From Psychrobacillus sp. INOP01 (GTDB taxonomy: Bacteria > Bacillota > Bacilli > Bacillales_A > Planococcaceae): a stretch of 64,000 nt of DNA. A program made the position numbers and the translations under genes. Positions 18,056-25,987 of the stretch are shown here, piece by piece; within the stretch, counting starts at the first letter, position 1, and each line of letters begins with the position of its first letter. The stretch spans positions 1,798,001 to 1,862,000 of the forward strand of contig NZ_CP073315.1 of assembly GCF_018140925.1 (NCBI RefSeq). The letters are read 5' to 3'. The notes under the pieces are model-generated. The model saw nothing but the letters and a program-made list of their open reading frames with translations, made no database searches and was not told the DNA's origin.

Positions 18056-18772
18056 ATGCATAATATGGAAAAATATTTTGATATATCGTACATATGGAAC
18101 TCACTTCCGGTATTGCTTCCATTTTTACAAGTAACTTTTATGGTTGCGGGATTATCCATTATTTTCGGGACTTTTTTCGGTTTGATCCTTGCTGTGATGA
18201 AGCTTGGCAAGAGTAAAATTGCTAAAAAAACGGCAAATTTCTATACAACCATTTTAAGATGTACTCCATCTATCGTACTACTGTTTTTAGTGTATTACGG
18301 TGTACCTGCCTTAGCCGATAATTTCGGGTTATATTTACATGATTTAAATACAGCAGTATTTGTAGTCATTACCTTCACCTTACAATTCGCAGCTATAATG
18401 TCGGAGGTTATTAGGTCTGCCTATGAGTCCATCGAAAAGGGACAATTTGAAGCCGCTGTTAGCGTAGGTTTAAGCCCCTTTCAAGCATATAGACGTATCA
18501 TTTTCCCACAGGCATTAGTTGTTGCACTTCCTAACTTTGGAAATGGACTTATAGCATTGCTTCAAGAAGGATCTCTTGCTTATACAATCGGGTTAATCGA
18601 TATCGTTGGTAAAGCAAATTTAATCATTGCAGCAAACTACAATACACATGCATTAGAAATATTTATCGCACTTGCGATTGTTTACTGGGTTTTATCCATA
18701 CTTATCGAAAAATTCTTTGACAAGCTTGAAAAAGTATTTAGCAAAGGAAAACATACAATTAACACAAATTAA
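18056..18772 (+). CDS. amino acid-type ABC transporter permease 1
   Basis: A 238-residue HisM/TcyL-type permease with five hydrophobic segments. The EAA loop that contacts the ATPase is EAAVSVGLSPFQAYRRIIFPQ. It pairs with the next gene to form a heterodimeric channel, as in the TcyLM system of Bacillus subtilis that takes up cystine and related sulfur compounds. AGGGGG precedes the ATG. Located directly after a strong intercistronic hairpin, so it may be made at a lower level than the receptor. Confidence 0.88.
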   Translation: MHNMEKYFDISYIWNSLPVLLPFLQVTFMVAGLSIIFGTFFGLILAVMKLGKSKIAKKTANFYTTILRCTPSIVLLFLVYYGVPALADNFGLYLHDLNTAVFVVITFTLQFAAIMSEVIRSAYESIEKGQFEAAVSVGLSPFQAYRRIIFPQALVVALPNFGNGLIALLQEGSLAYTIGLIDIVGKANLIIAANYNTHALEIFIALAIVYWVLSILIEKFFDKLEKVFSKGKHTINTN

Positions 18773-18784
18773 GGAGTGTAAATA

Positions 18785-19498
18785 ATGTCGGAAGGTCTGA
18801 ATTATACATTTTTAATAGATACGTTCTTTATCGCATTATCCGGTGTGCCAATTACGCTTCTTGTTACAATTGTAGCTTTGCTTATTGCCCTACCTTTAGG
18901 TTTTTTATTGGCTTTAACACGCATCAATCAGATACCTGTTTTAAATAGATTTTCACAAATATATGTATCCTTCGTAAGAGGTACGCCGATTATTATTCAA
19001 ATATTTATCGTTTATGCTAGTGTTCCCTTAATACTTTCTCTGTTTTTTGAGAGGTACAACATTAACATAAACGTCTACGATATCAATCCTATTTGGTACG
19101 CTTTTATCGTATTCTCTTTCAGCACTACCGCTATCTTGATAGAAGTATTTAGATCGGCTCTAAGTACTGTCAATAAAGGACAGCTAGAGGCCGCTCAATC
19201 AGTCGGTCTTTCGAATTTCCAAGCATATCGTCGAATCGTAATACCCCAAGCACTAGTCGTAGCATTACCTAATATTTGTACAGCTACCGTGAATCTAATA
19301 AAAGCTACATCACTTGGATATGCAATGTCCTTACAGGAAATTACATTGAAGGCGAAAGTAGCGGCAAACGTAGGTTATAACTATGTGGAAGCATATATAG
19401 ATATTTTCCTTGTATATATTATTTTGTGTAGCCTTGTCGAATACGGATTTAAATTATATGAAAAACGCCTTCGCAGATACAAATATGTGAGCGCTTAA
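18785..19498 (+). CDS. amino acid-type ABC transporter permease 2
   Basis: A 237-residue permease homologous to its upstream neighbour, with the ATPase-contact loop EAAQSVGLSNFQAYRRIVIPQ. The two permeases are separated by only 12 bases and are followed 12 bases later by the ATPase gene, so the three are a tight unit. The pair of dissimilar permeases with one ATPase matches TcyL-TcyM-TcyN organisation. Substrate specificity lies with the receptor and cannot be read here. Confidence 0.88.
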   Translation: MSEGLNYTFLIDTFFIALSGVPITLLVTIVALLIALPLGFLLALTRINQIPVLNRFSQIYVSFVRGTPIIIQIFIVYASVPLILSLFFERYNININVYDINPIWYAFIVFSFSTTAILIEVFRSALSTVNKGQLEAAQSVGLSNFQAYRRIVIPQALVVALPNICTATVNLIKATSLGYAMSLQEITLKAKVAANVGYNYVEAYIDIFLVYIILCSLVEYGFKLYEKRLRRYKYVSA

Positions 19499-19510
19499 GG
19501 AGGGTTACTT

Positions 19511-20266
19511 ATGTTAAAAATCAATGATATTCATAAATCATTCGGGAAGAATGAAATATTAAAGGGAGTCGACCTATCCATTGATAAAGGAGACGTAGTA
19601 GTAATTCTCGGTCCTAGTGGTTCCGGAAAAACGACTTTACTACGCTGCATTAACTTTTTAGAAAAAGCCGATAGCGGTAAGGCAACTTTTGGTGATTTAC
19701 AAGTAAATTTGCATGATGCCTCTAAAAAAGATATCCATACCATCCGACAAAAAACAGCTTTCGTATTTCAAAATTATAATTTATTCAACAATAAAACAGC
19801 TCTCGAAAATGTAACAGAGGGACTAATCATCGGCCGTAAAATACCTAAAGATCAAGCAAATGATATTGGCAAAAGGGCTCTTGATAAAGTAGGTTTATCG
19901 GATAAATATGATTCCTATCCGAGTCAGCTTTCCGGTGGTCAGCAGCAGCGTGTAGGAATTGCACGAGCAGTAGCGTTAAACCCCGATATTATTCTATTTG
20001 ATGAACCAACCTCCGCATTAGACCCAGAATTAGTCGGAGAAGTGCTAACGGTCATGAAAAATATTGCCAATGAAGGTACTACTATGTTAGTCGTTACACA
20101 TGAAATGTCCTTTGCAAAGGATGTCGCTAACCGAGTTATCTTTATGGATGGTGGAGTAGTAGTTGAAGAAGGCACCCCTCACGATATTTTCGTTAGTCCA
20201 AAAGAAGAACGCACGAAGAAATTCTTAAAACGCGTGTTACCAGAGGATTACACGTTTTATATTTAG
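19511..20266 (+). CDS. amino acid-type ABC transporter ATPase
   Basis: A 251-residue importer ATPase. Walker A is GPSGSGKTT, the Q-loop is VFQNYNLF, the signature LSGGQQQR, Walker [13 protein letters not shown] and the switch His lies in VVTHEMSFA. It energises uptake by the two preceding permeases and is the last gene of the S-box operon, which closes with a terminator. It is most like TcyN/GlnQ-type ATPases. Confidence 0.92.
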   Translation: MLKINDIHKSFGKNEILKGVDLSIDKGDVVVILGPSGSGKTTLLRCINFLEKADSGKATFGDLQVNLHDASKKDIHTIRQKTAFVFQNYNLFNNKTALENVTEGLIIGRKIPKDQANDIGKRALDKVGLSDKYDSYPSQLSGGQQQRVGIARAVALNPDIILFDEPTSALDPELVGEVLTVMKNIANEGTTMLVVTHEMSFAKDVANRVIFMDGGVVVEEGTPHDIFVSPKEERTKKFLKRVLPEDYTFYI

Positions 20267-20302
20267 ACTACGATCACTTCGTTAATATTCCGAGTTCAAG
20301 AT

Positions 20303-20345
20303 TAAAAGCGGTAGAAAATGACTAGATCATCTTCCACCGCTTTTA
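20303..20345. terminator. bidirectional terminator between the sulfur operon and fabI
   Basis: AAAAGCGGT and ACCGCTTTT arms with further GAA/TTC pairing; A and T runs flank both sides, so it can serve both convergent units. Confidence 0.85.
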
Positions 20346-20360
20346 TTAATCAATACCAAT

Positions 20361-21140
20361 TTAGCCCATAATATTATATCCAGAATCTACGAAGATGACC
20401 TCACCTGTTACACCACTTGATAAATTGCTTAATAGCGCAACGGTCATATCGCCTACTTCTTGTTGAGTCACGTTTCGTTTTAATGGTGACTTTTCTTCAA
20501 TTTGGTGCAAGATTGTATTGAAAGAAGAAATCCCTTTTGCTGCTAGTGTTCGAACTGCCCCAGCGGAAACAGCATTTATACGTACATTGTTTTTCCCTAA
20601 GTCCAAAGCCAAGTACTTAACAGATGCTTCTAGAGATGCTTTAGCAATCCCCATTACATTGTAGCCTTCTAGTACACGTTCAGCTCCTAAATATGTCATT
20701 GTTACGATAGATCCACCTTCAGTCATAAAAGGCGTTGCTTCTCTAGCTGCAGCAATAAGCGAATAAGCACTTGTATCTTGCGCAAAAGCATAGCCCTCTC
20801 TCGAAGTTTGTATAAAGTCCCCTTTTAAATCTTCCGCATGCGCAAAGGCAACAGAGTGAACTACACCATGGATTACTTCAACTTCCTGTCCAATTTGTTG
20901 GAACGCAGTTTTAATACTATCATCACTATTTACATCACATTCTACTACTAGTTTTGCCTCTAAATTATTATCTTTCAATAACTTTTCTATTTTTCCAAGG
21001 GAACGTTCTTTACGATATGTAAAGATAACATTCGCACCTACTTCAAATAATGATTTTGCTACTCCCCACGCTAGACTACGCTCATTCGCAACACCCATAA
21101 CAACAATATTTTTATCTTTTAATTGAATTAAGTCTCTCAT
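20361..21140 (-). CDS. fabI: enoyl-ACP reductase FabI
   Basis: A 259-residue NAD(P)H-dependent enoyl-[acyl carrier protein] reductase, last step of each fatty-acid elongation cycle. It has the atypical short-chain dehydrogenase nucleotide motif GVANERSLAWG and the FabI active site Tyr and Lys in YNVMGIAKASLE. GGAGGT seven bases before the ATG at 21140 fixes the start; an in-frame ATG eight codons earlier lacks such a site. A FapR-like operator overlaps its promoter. It is the main target of triclosan-type inhibitors in relatives. Confidence 0.95.
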   Translation of the reverse strand: MRDLIQLKDKNIVVMGVANERSLAWGVAKSLFEVGANVIFTYRKERSLGKIEKLLKDNNLEAKLVVECDVNSDDSIKTAFQQIGQEVEVIHGVVHSVAFAHAEDLKGDFIQTSREGYAFAQDTSAYSLIAAAREATPFMTEGGSIVTMTYLGAERVLEGYNVMGIAKASLEASVKYLALDLGKNNVRINAVSAGAVRTLAAKGISSFNTILHQIEEKSPLKRNVTQQEVGDMTVALLSNLSSGVTGEVIFVDSGYNIMG

Positions 21141-21180
21141 AAATACCTCCGATTTATTATTCACATATATTATACCTGTT

Positions 21181-21199
21181 ATTAGTACCTGGTTATTAG
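21181..21199 (-). promoter_or_regulatory. FapR-like operator upstream of fabI
   Basis: On the minus strand ACTAATAACCAGGTACTAAT resembles the FapR palindrome, with one half-site perfect (GGTACTAA) and the other degenerate. It lies just upstream of TATAAT, the probable -10 box of fabI, where a malonyl-CoA-relieved repressor would act. Confidence 0.6.
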
Positions 21200-21280
21200 T
21201 TTAATCATACCATAATTTCATCTGTTTGTACTAAATCATTTGAGTTTTTTGACCTCAGAAAAACCGAACAAAAGACGTTG

Positions 21281-21337
21281 GGTACTTTAAGGTCAAAACC
21301 TGTTTCTGCCATTTTCAGTAGGCTTTGAACAGAATTG
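21281..21337 (+). repeat. dispersed repeat family 2, copy 1
   Basis: About 55 bases, with the blocks CCTGTTTCT, TTTTCAGTAGG and TTTGAACAGAA, recur in inverse orientation at 54808-54864 with high identity. No gene or clear structure is contained in it. Confidence 0.6.
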
Positions 21338-21388
21338 TTGGCGATTGATTTTTTGATATGCAGATCACTACATTTAGTAAATCTAATT

Positions 21389-21470
21389 CTATCATCTTAG
21401 CTGTAGGATTGAGTGAGGAAGAAGCCATACCAACAAACGCCTGAAACGGAAATCAGGAGTATTATTCATT
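21389..21470 (+). repeat. degenerate remnant of GC-rich repeat family 1
   Basis: The outer blocks TCTATCATCTTAG and ACGGAAATCAG match the flanks of the copy at 33280-33475 (CTATCATCTTAG and ACGGAAATCAG), but the GC-rich centre is deleted. Confidence 0.5.
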
Positions 21471-21474
21471 TTTT

Positions 21475-21510
21475 AAAGTAGCATGAAACCAGTGTTCATG
21501 CTACTTTTTT
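21475..21510 (+). terminator. orphan plus-strand terminator
   Basis: AAAGTAGCATGAA pairs perfectly with TTCATGCTACTTT around seven bases, followed by TTT. No plus-strand gene lies in the 1.2 kb upstream, where fabI runs the other way. Confidence 0.75.
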
Positions 21511-21562
21511 ATATACAAAAGGTGAAGGGATGTTTTCTCTAAGATGTCTATCATTTTATTCC

Positions 21563-21612
21563 AAAAAAAAAACTACCAGCACCCTATCTTGTATAAGGGC
21601 CCGTAGCTTTTT
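21563..21612 (-). terminator. terminator after the GMC oxidoreductase gene
   Basis: On the minus strand CTACGGGCCCTTAT pairs imperfectly with ATAGGGTGCTGGTAG and is followed by ten T. Confidence 0.8.
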
Positions 21613-21630
21613 CAATTCTTTTACTATTCA

Positions 21631-23343
21631 TTAAACAAGCGAACCACCCGATTTACTATATTTAATGATTCCTTCCGCGCTTTTATAGGCTAGTGCTGCC
21701 ACTGTTCCAGTCGGATTATACCCTCCGTTATGCGGGAAGTTTCCTGCACCTACTACAAACAAATTCTCTGCATCCCAGTGTTGCAAAAACGGATTTACTA
21801 CACTATTTTCAGGATTAGCCCCCATAATAGTCCCTCCCGTATTATGAGTTGTTTGATAGCCAACAATATCGTAATCTGTAATTGCTACCTTACCTTCTAT
21901 CGTTTTCGCTCCCATTTCCTTCATAATATTTGTTGATATTTCTGTAATATACTTATGCAAGGCTCTATCCTGATCCGTAAAATTATAAGTCATTTGGAGT
22001 AGCGGTAACCCGTAAACATCCTTGTATTTACTATCTAGTGACAAGTAATTTTCCTTATGTGGCATCGAGGCACCTTGAGCTCCAATCGATAATGTGCGAG
22101 TATAATTGTAGATAGAATTTTTCTTAAACTCTGCTCCCCAGGTTGGTGTTCCTTGTTGTATTGGATTTGTTTCGATAGGTCTATATCCGGTTTGGGTGAT
22201 GGAAATACTGCCACCATGAATAAAGTCTAAATCACTATGATCAAAGTTGTCCGCATTATAATCATCAATAGACATACCAAGGGCTCCCGCCCCCATAAAT
22301 GTGTTCATTTGTTCTTCAAAGTATCCAGTTGCACCCGGTAATATTTGGTAGCAATAATTTTTACCAAGCGTCCCCTTTCCAGTTTCAGGGTCATATTGTT
22401 CACCAATATTTGATACCATAAGTAATTTGGCGTTATTCATAACGTAACTTGCTAGAACAACTACTTCGGCCTCTTGGATAAACTCTTCTCCGGACTGAGT
22501 ATCTAAATACCTTACACCAGTCACCTTATTTCCACTTTTTATGACTTCCATTACATTTGCATGAAACCTTGCTTCAAAATTCCCAGTTTTTATAGCGGTA
22601 GGTATAACTGTTATTTCAGGTGATGTTTTGGCTCCGTATTCGCAACCAAATCGCTCACAGAAACCACAGTATTGACAAGCAGTTATGACTTCTCCATCTG
22701 GATTTGTATATGCTTCCGATAAATTAGCAGAAGGTAGCATAAAAGGAGAATATCCTAGTGATTTGGTCGCTCCTTCAAACTTTTTCAAAATGGGAGTTCT
22801 TTTCATAGGAGGAGTAGGAAAATCCTGTGCTCTCTTCCCCCAAAAAGGATTTTTATCTTCTCCAGAGATTCCAGCGGTCTGATCATATTTATAAAAATAA
22901 GGTTCTAGCTCATCATAGGTAACGCCCCAGTCTTGCAGCAAATAATCACTAGATAATTTATTGGGACCATATTTTTCATCTGTCATCGTTTTAATTTGAA
23001 AATCATATGGATAAAATCTCCATGTATGCCCATTCCAGTGGGTCCCGGAACCTCCTAGTCCATCTCCTAATAAGAATGAGCTCAACTGTCTCATTGGCAA
23101 TGCTGGCATCTTTCGATTATTTCGAATGGTAATAGTCTCTTTAGATAAGTCTTGCATTAATTCATAACGAACTGCATAACGATATTCATCATGTATTTTC
23201 TGATAGTCCTCAGTTCCTCGTTTTCTTCCTCTTTCTAAACCAATAACCTTTAACCCGGCTTTTGCACATTCAGCCGCAATGATTCCCCCAGTCCATCCTA
23301 AACCAACGACAACCACGTCTACTTTTGGTAATGTTGTAGCCAT
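21631..23343 (-). CDS. GMC family oxidoreductase (gluconate 2-dehydrogenase-type flavoprotein)
   Basis: A 570-residue flavoprotein. The FAD-binding motif is VVGLGWTGGIIAAE near residue 12, GDGLGGSGTHWNGH follows in the flavin domain, and the C-terminal active-site region contains THNTGGTIMG and GAGNFPHNGGYNPTGT. A cysteine-rich stretch ACQYCGFCERFGCEYGAK may bind a cofactor or form disulfides. It resembles the large subunit of membrane-bound gluconate or sugar dehydrogenases. It lacks its own signal peptide; export with the Tat-signal partner encoded immediately upstream is likely. The substrate is unknown. Confidence 0.85.
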   Translation of the reverse strand: MATTLPKVDVVVVGLGWTGGIIAAECAKAGLKVIGLERGRKRGTEDYQKIHDEYRYAVRYELMQDLSKETITIRNNRKMPALPMRQLSSFLLGDGLGGSGTHWNGHTWRFYPYDFQIKTMTDEKYGPNKLSSDYLLQDWGVTYDELEPYFYKYDQTAGISGEDKNPFWGKRAQDFPTPPMKRTPILKKFEGATKSLGYSPFMLPSANLSEAYTNPDGEVITACQYCGFCERFGCEYGAKTSPEITVIPTAIKTGNFEARFHANVMEVIKSGNKVTGVRYLDTQSGEEFIQEAEVVVLASYVMNNAKLLMVSNIGEQYDPETGKGTLGKNYCYQILPGATGYFEEQMNTFMGAGALGMSIDDYNADNFDHSDLDFIHGGSISITQTGYRPIETNPIQQGTPTWGAEFKKNSIYNYTRTLSIGAQGASMPHKENYLSLDSKYKDVYGLPLLQMTYNFTDQDRALHKYITEISTNIMKEMGAKTIEGKVAITDYDIVGYQTTHNTGGTIMGANPENSVVNPFLQHWDAENLFVVGAGNFPHNGGYNPTGTVAALAYKSAEGIIKYSKSGGSLV

Positions 23344-23366
23344 AAATTTTATCCCTCTACTTTCCT

Positions 23367-24104
23367 TTACATTCCACTAAGTGATTTTGGCTCAATTTTT
23401 TGGAACTTTTCCTCTTCAATTACATTGATATAAGCCATTTGATGACCAGGAAACTCTTTCATTTTCCAGCCATCCATATTTCGATTTCCACCATACATTG
23501 GATCTGCATAAGCCCCCTCTAACGTCGCCGTTCGAAGTAGTCGGAAGAAAAATGCTGAAGTAACTCCCGTCATAGGAACTTCATCGTTTTGAAAAGCTGT
23601 TAATATTTCATCCATTTGCTCAGCTTCTAAACTGGAAAATCCTTTTTCAAATCTTTTGCTTGCCTCTTCCTCCAATTGAGCAATTCCCTGCCTAAAGATA
23701 GATGCTCGTGTCAATCGACTTTGATAGCCTTGGGTTTTAGCCCCTACAGCAAACGGGCCGTGCATATACTCCTTCGTATTACTCCCATATTGCGCTGCTA
23801 GTTGGCGATCAATAAAATAAGGTACCCCCAAATCAATTGCCCCTGGTCCCAAATCATCCTTCGGAAAGATGCGTTCGGTAGCATTCGAGAGTACATCAAA
23901 CTCTCTCTGGTTTTGAAAGAATTGAAATCCCTGGTTAGTTGCCATTTCATGATTTATAGTGCCTTCTGATACTTCTTGATCTGTCTTATTTGCATTTAAC
24001 CCAACTAAACCGCCTATTAACCCGCCTCCTATTAAAGCTCCAGTAGCAATCCCTGTAGTTTTTAGAAAGTCTCTTCTTGAATAGTTTTTTGGTTTTTCTG
24101 TCAT
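23367..24104 (-). CDS. gluconate 2-dehydrogenase subunit 3-like protein with Tat signal
   Basis: A 245-residue protein with a twin-arginine signal peptide (SRRDFLK, then a Gly-rich hydrophobic stretch to about residue 38) and a gluconate 2-dehydrogenase subunit 3 domain. In related enzymes this small subunit carries the folded flavoprotein through the Tat pore. The ATG at 24104 is placed nine bases after AAGGAG; the ATG at 24110 is only three bases away. It precedes the flavoprotein gene by 23 bases. No cytochrome c subunit gene is present, so the electron acceptor is open. Confidence 0.85.
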   Translation of the reverse strand: MTEKPKNYSRRDFLKTTGIATGALIGGGLIGGLVGLNANKTDQEVSEGTINHEMATNQGFQFFQNQREFDVLSNATERIFPKDDLGPGAIDLGVPYFIDRQLAAQYGSNTKEYMHGPFAVGAKTQGYQSRLTRASIFRQGIAQLEEEASKRFEKGFSSLEAEQMDEILTAFQNDEVPMTGVTSAFFFRLLRTATLEGAYADPMYGGNRNMDGWKMKEFPGHQMAYINVIEEEKFQKIEPKSLSGM

Positions 24105-24300
24105 ATACATTGTCTCCTTAAAGAAAATGATCTTACTCGGAACTTCTTAAAAAAGGATATACAAATCTATACATTTTTAATCATTCGATCTGTTTTATTA
24201 ACGTAATTTGTTCTTTATTAATGATTGTTGCTATAAACTTGTCCAAAATGGTATAGGATGCAGTTCTCAATTCATAACATTACCGTAAATATCAAGTTAG

Positions 24301-24345
24301 CAAAAAAAGCTACCAGCTCATCATAAGAGAGCTAGTAGCTTTTTC
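24301..24345 (-). terminator. terminator after the MerR/B12-type gene
   Basis: On the minus strand AGCTACTAGCTC pairs with GAGCTGGTAGCT and is followed by seven T, starting three bases after the stop codon. Confidence 0.85.
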
Positions 24346-24348
24346 AAT

Positions 24349-25248
24349 TCATACTAAAATTTGTTCTATATCATTAGTTACTTGTATAGCATTTAACTCT
24401 TTACCTTCTAAATAATTTAGTGCTCCACTACCACCTATATAAAATTCTACCTGTTCCTGTTCACTTGCAAATTTGTCGAGCCCTCGGAGTAATTTAGGGT
24501 CTTTTTCAAAAGGCAATGTAGTCGAAGCAGATAATATAACAATACTTGGTTTTAGCTTTTGGACTAACGATTCTATTGCTCCTGGCGCTGGTGATGCACC
24601 GATTAAAACAGTTTTCCAACCTCGAAGCATAAATTGCAGCAATATAATATGAATTGGCAACTCGTGATGCTCCTCTGGCAAACATGCTCCAATGACTAAT
24701 GGTGCGTCATCCCTTAGCTGAAAGGTTTTTCTTATTTGTATCAAAAAGTCCCGAACACTCATGCTAGAAACTGCCTCTTGATACTCACCCCACTCATCTC
24801 TTTCCCATCTGTCTCCTACTTCTTTAAGAAAAGGGATAATCACTTTACTGATAAATTCTTCTAGTCCTAATTTATGGTAGGACTGTTGCAAAATAAGGTT
24901 TAGCTCAAGATCATCACAATAAGTTCCTTTTTCAAGTAACTGGATCACTGAATCATTAAATTTTTCAAACTTAAGTTGTTTGGCTTTAAAAAAAGATTCG
25001 ACACTTTCAGGTTCTTTTTCTAACATATCTACAGCTTGTTTGATAGAGTATCCTTTTTCTGAAAGAACCTTAACTCTTAATAAAGTATTTACATCCTTTT
25101 CCTTGTATGTTCTATATCCATTTTCTAATCGCTCAGGTTGTACAAGTTCATAACGTTCTTCCCATTTACGGATAACTTGTTTAGATAAACCAGTGACATC
25201 AGAAACCTGCTGAATTGTATATATACCATTTCTTCCTGTTTGGTTCAT
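24349..25248 (-). CDS. MerR family regulator with B12-binding-like domain (CarH/LitR type)
   Basis: A 299-residue regulator: MerR helix-turn-helix (residues 8-75, YTIQQVSDVTGLSKQVIRKW), a four-helix domain (about 95-175) and a B12-binding Rossmann-like domain (from about 184). The lower cobalamin ligand motif appears as E193-x-H195-x-x-P198 in place of the usual Gly. In CarH the four-helix domain has W-x9-EH; here W148 and E158 are kept but the His is Ala, and the residue after the Trp is Glu. It may therefore sense cobalamin without the CarH photochemistry, or another ligand. The start at 25248 follows GAGGGG by nine bases. Confidence 0.8.
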   Translation of the reverse strand: MNQTGRNGIYTIQQVSDVTGLSKQVIRKWEERYELVQPERLENGYRTYKEKDVNTLLRVKVLSEKGYSIKQAVDMLEKEPESVESFFKAKQLKFEKFNDSVIQLLEKGTYCDDLELNLILQQSYHKLGLEEFISKVIIPFLKEVGDRWERDEWGEYQEAVSSMSVRDFLIQIRKTFQLRDDAPLVIGACLPEEHHELPIHIILLQFMLRGWKTVLIGASPAPGAIESLVQKLKPSIVILSASTTLPFEKDPKLLRGLDKFASEQEQVEFYIGGSGALNYLEGKELNAIQVTNDIEQILV

Positions 25249-25321
25249 AAACGTCATCCCCTCTCTTACTACTAATTTGGAGTAATTTGTATTGTATGTA
25301 TGCTACAGTATAAATAAAATC

Positions 25322-25353
25322 GGTATAACATTCAATATACAACATTGTACAAT
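25322..25353. promoter_or_regulatory. half-site cluster in the divergent MerR promoter region
   Basis: GGTATAAC, ATATACAA and TTGTACAA lie within about 30 bases. They resemble the TTGTATAAC half-sites found upstream of the ABC permease gene, suggesting one shared regulator, most simply the neighbouring MerR-type protein. Confidence 0.4.
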
Positions 25354-25401
25354 CATTTGACGAGGATGGAATGACTAAGTAACTTTACAGAAAGGAAATG
25401 A

Positions 25402-25857
25402 ATGCTAATGAAATTAAAGAAAAAACTTCTACTAAAAGTTGTGCTAGACGGAACCATAGCTGGTCTGGTATTAACCCTTTTTTTCAAAGTAATTCAGTTT
25501 ATTACAGAGTATAAAGTCTATACATTATTATTAAATATTGATTACATCCCCGTATTGAACCAGTTTAAGTTTCCTGAAGTAGTAGAAGTTGCATTTCATT
25601 TAATTATTTCAATAGTAGTTTCGCTAATATTATTTTTTTTAATTCGGCAGTTCAAGAAAAAGTCTGTCACTAGAATGATAGCCTTTTGTATCTCTTGCAG
25701 TTTCGTTATTGGGGCTCTATACTTTCCAACAACATTTTTATCAGAAAGAACTCCCGCTATTACTAGCCTTCCATCATTAGGGTATTGGATGCTAGGGCAT
25801 GTTTTGTATGGTTATATCTTAGGAATTTTATTGACGGACAGACACTCGACCAGATAA
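25402..25857 (+). CDS. four-segment membrane protein of unknown function
   Basis: Not recognised. The 151-residue product has four hydrophobic segments (about residues 14-32, 58-80, 90-108 and 125-142) and a basic N-terminus. AAAGG precedes the ATG at 25402. It is divergent from the MerR/B12-type regulator, with about 150 bases between them containing shared half-sites, so it is a likely direct target. The ABC exporter genes follow in the same direction after 130 bases carrying a second half-site cluster. Confidence 0.6.
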   Translation: MLMKLKKKLLLKVVLDGTIAGLVLTLFFKVIQFITEYKVYTLLLNIDYIPVLNQFKFPEVVEVAFHLIISIVVSLILFFLIRQFKKKSVTRMIAFCISCSFVIGALYFPTTFLSERTPAITSLPSLGYWMLGHVLYGYILGILLTDRHSTR

Positions 25858-25862
25858 TCACG

Positions 25863-25931
25863 TTGTATAGCGAGACGATCAGGTTTTATTGTATAACAAA
25901 TTAAAAATAACATTATACAAACGTTATACAA
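25863..25931 (+). promoter_or_regulatory. four TTGTATA half-sites before the ABC permease gene
   Basis: TTGTATA occurs at 25863 and 25889 on the plus strand, and its complement TTATACAA at 25913 and 25924. The last overlaps a possible -35 (TTATAC); TATGAT follows after 18 bases as a possible -10. The arrangement of inverted pairs suggests cooperative binding. Confidence 0.5.
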
Positions 25932-25987
25932 ACTAGAAATTATATGGTATGATTCTGTTATTAAATTTACCAATAGGATGTGACCAA

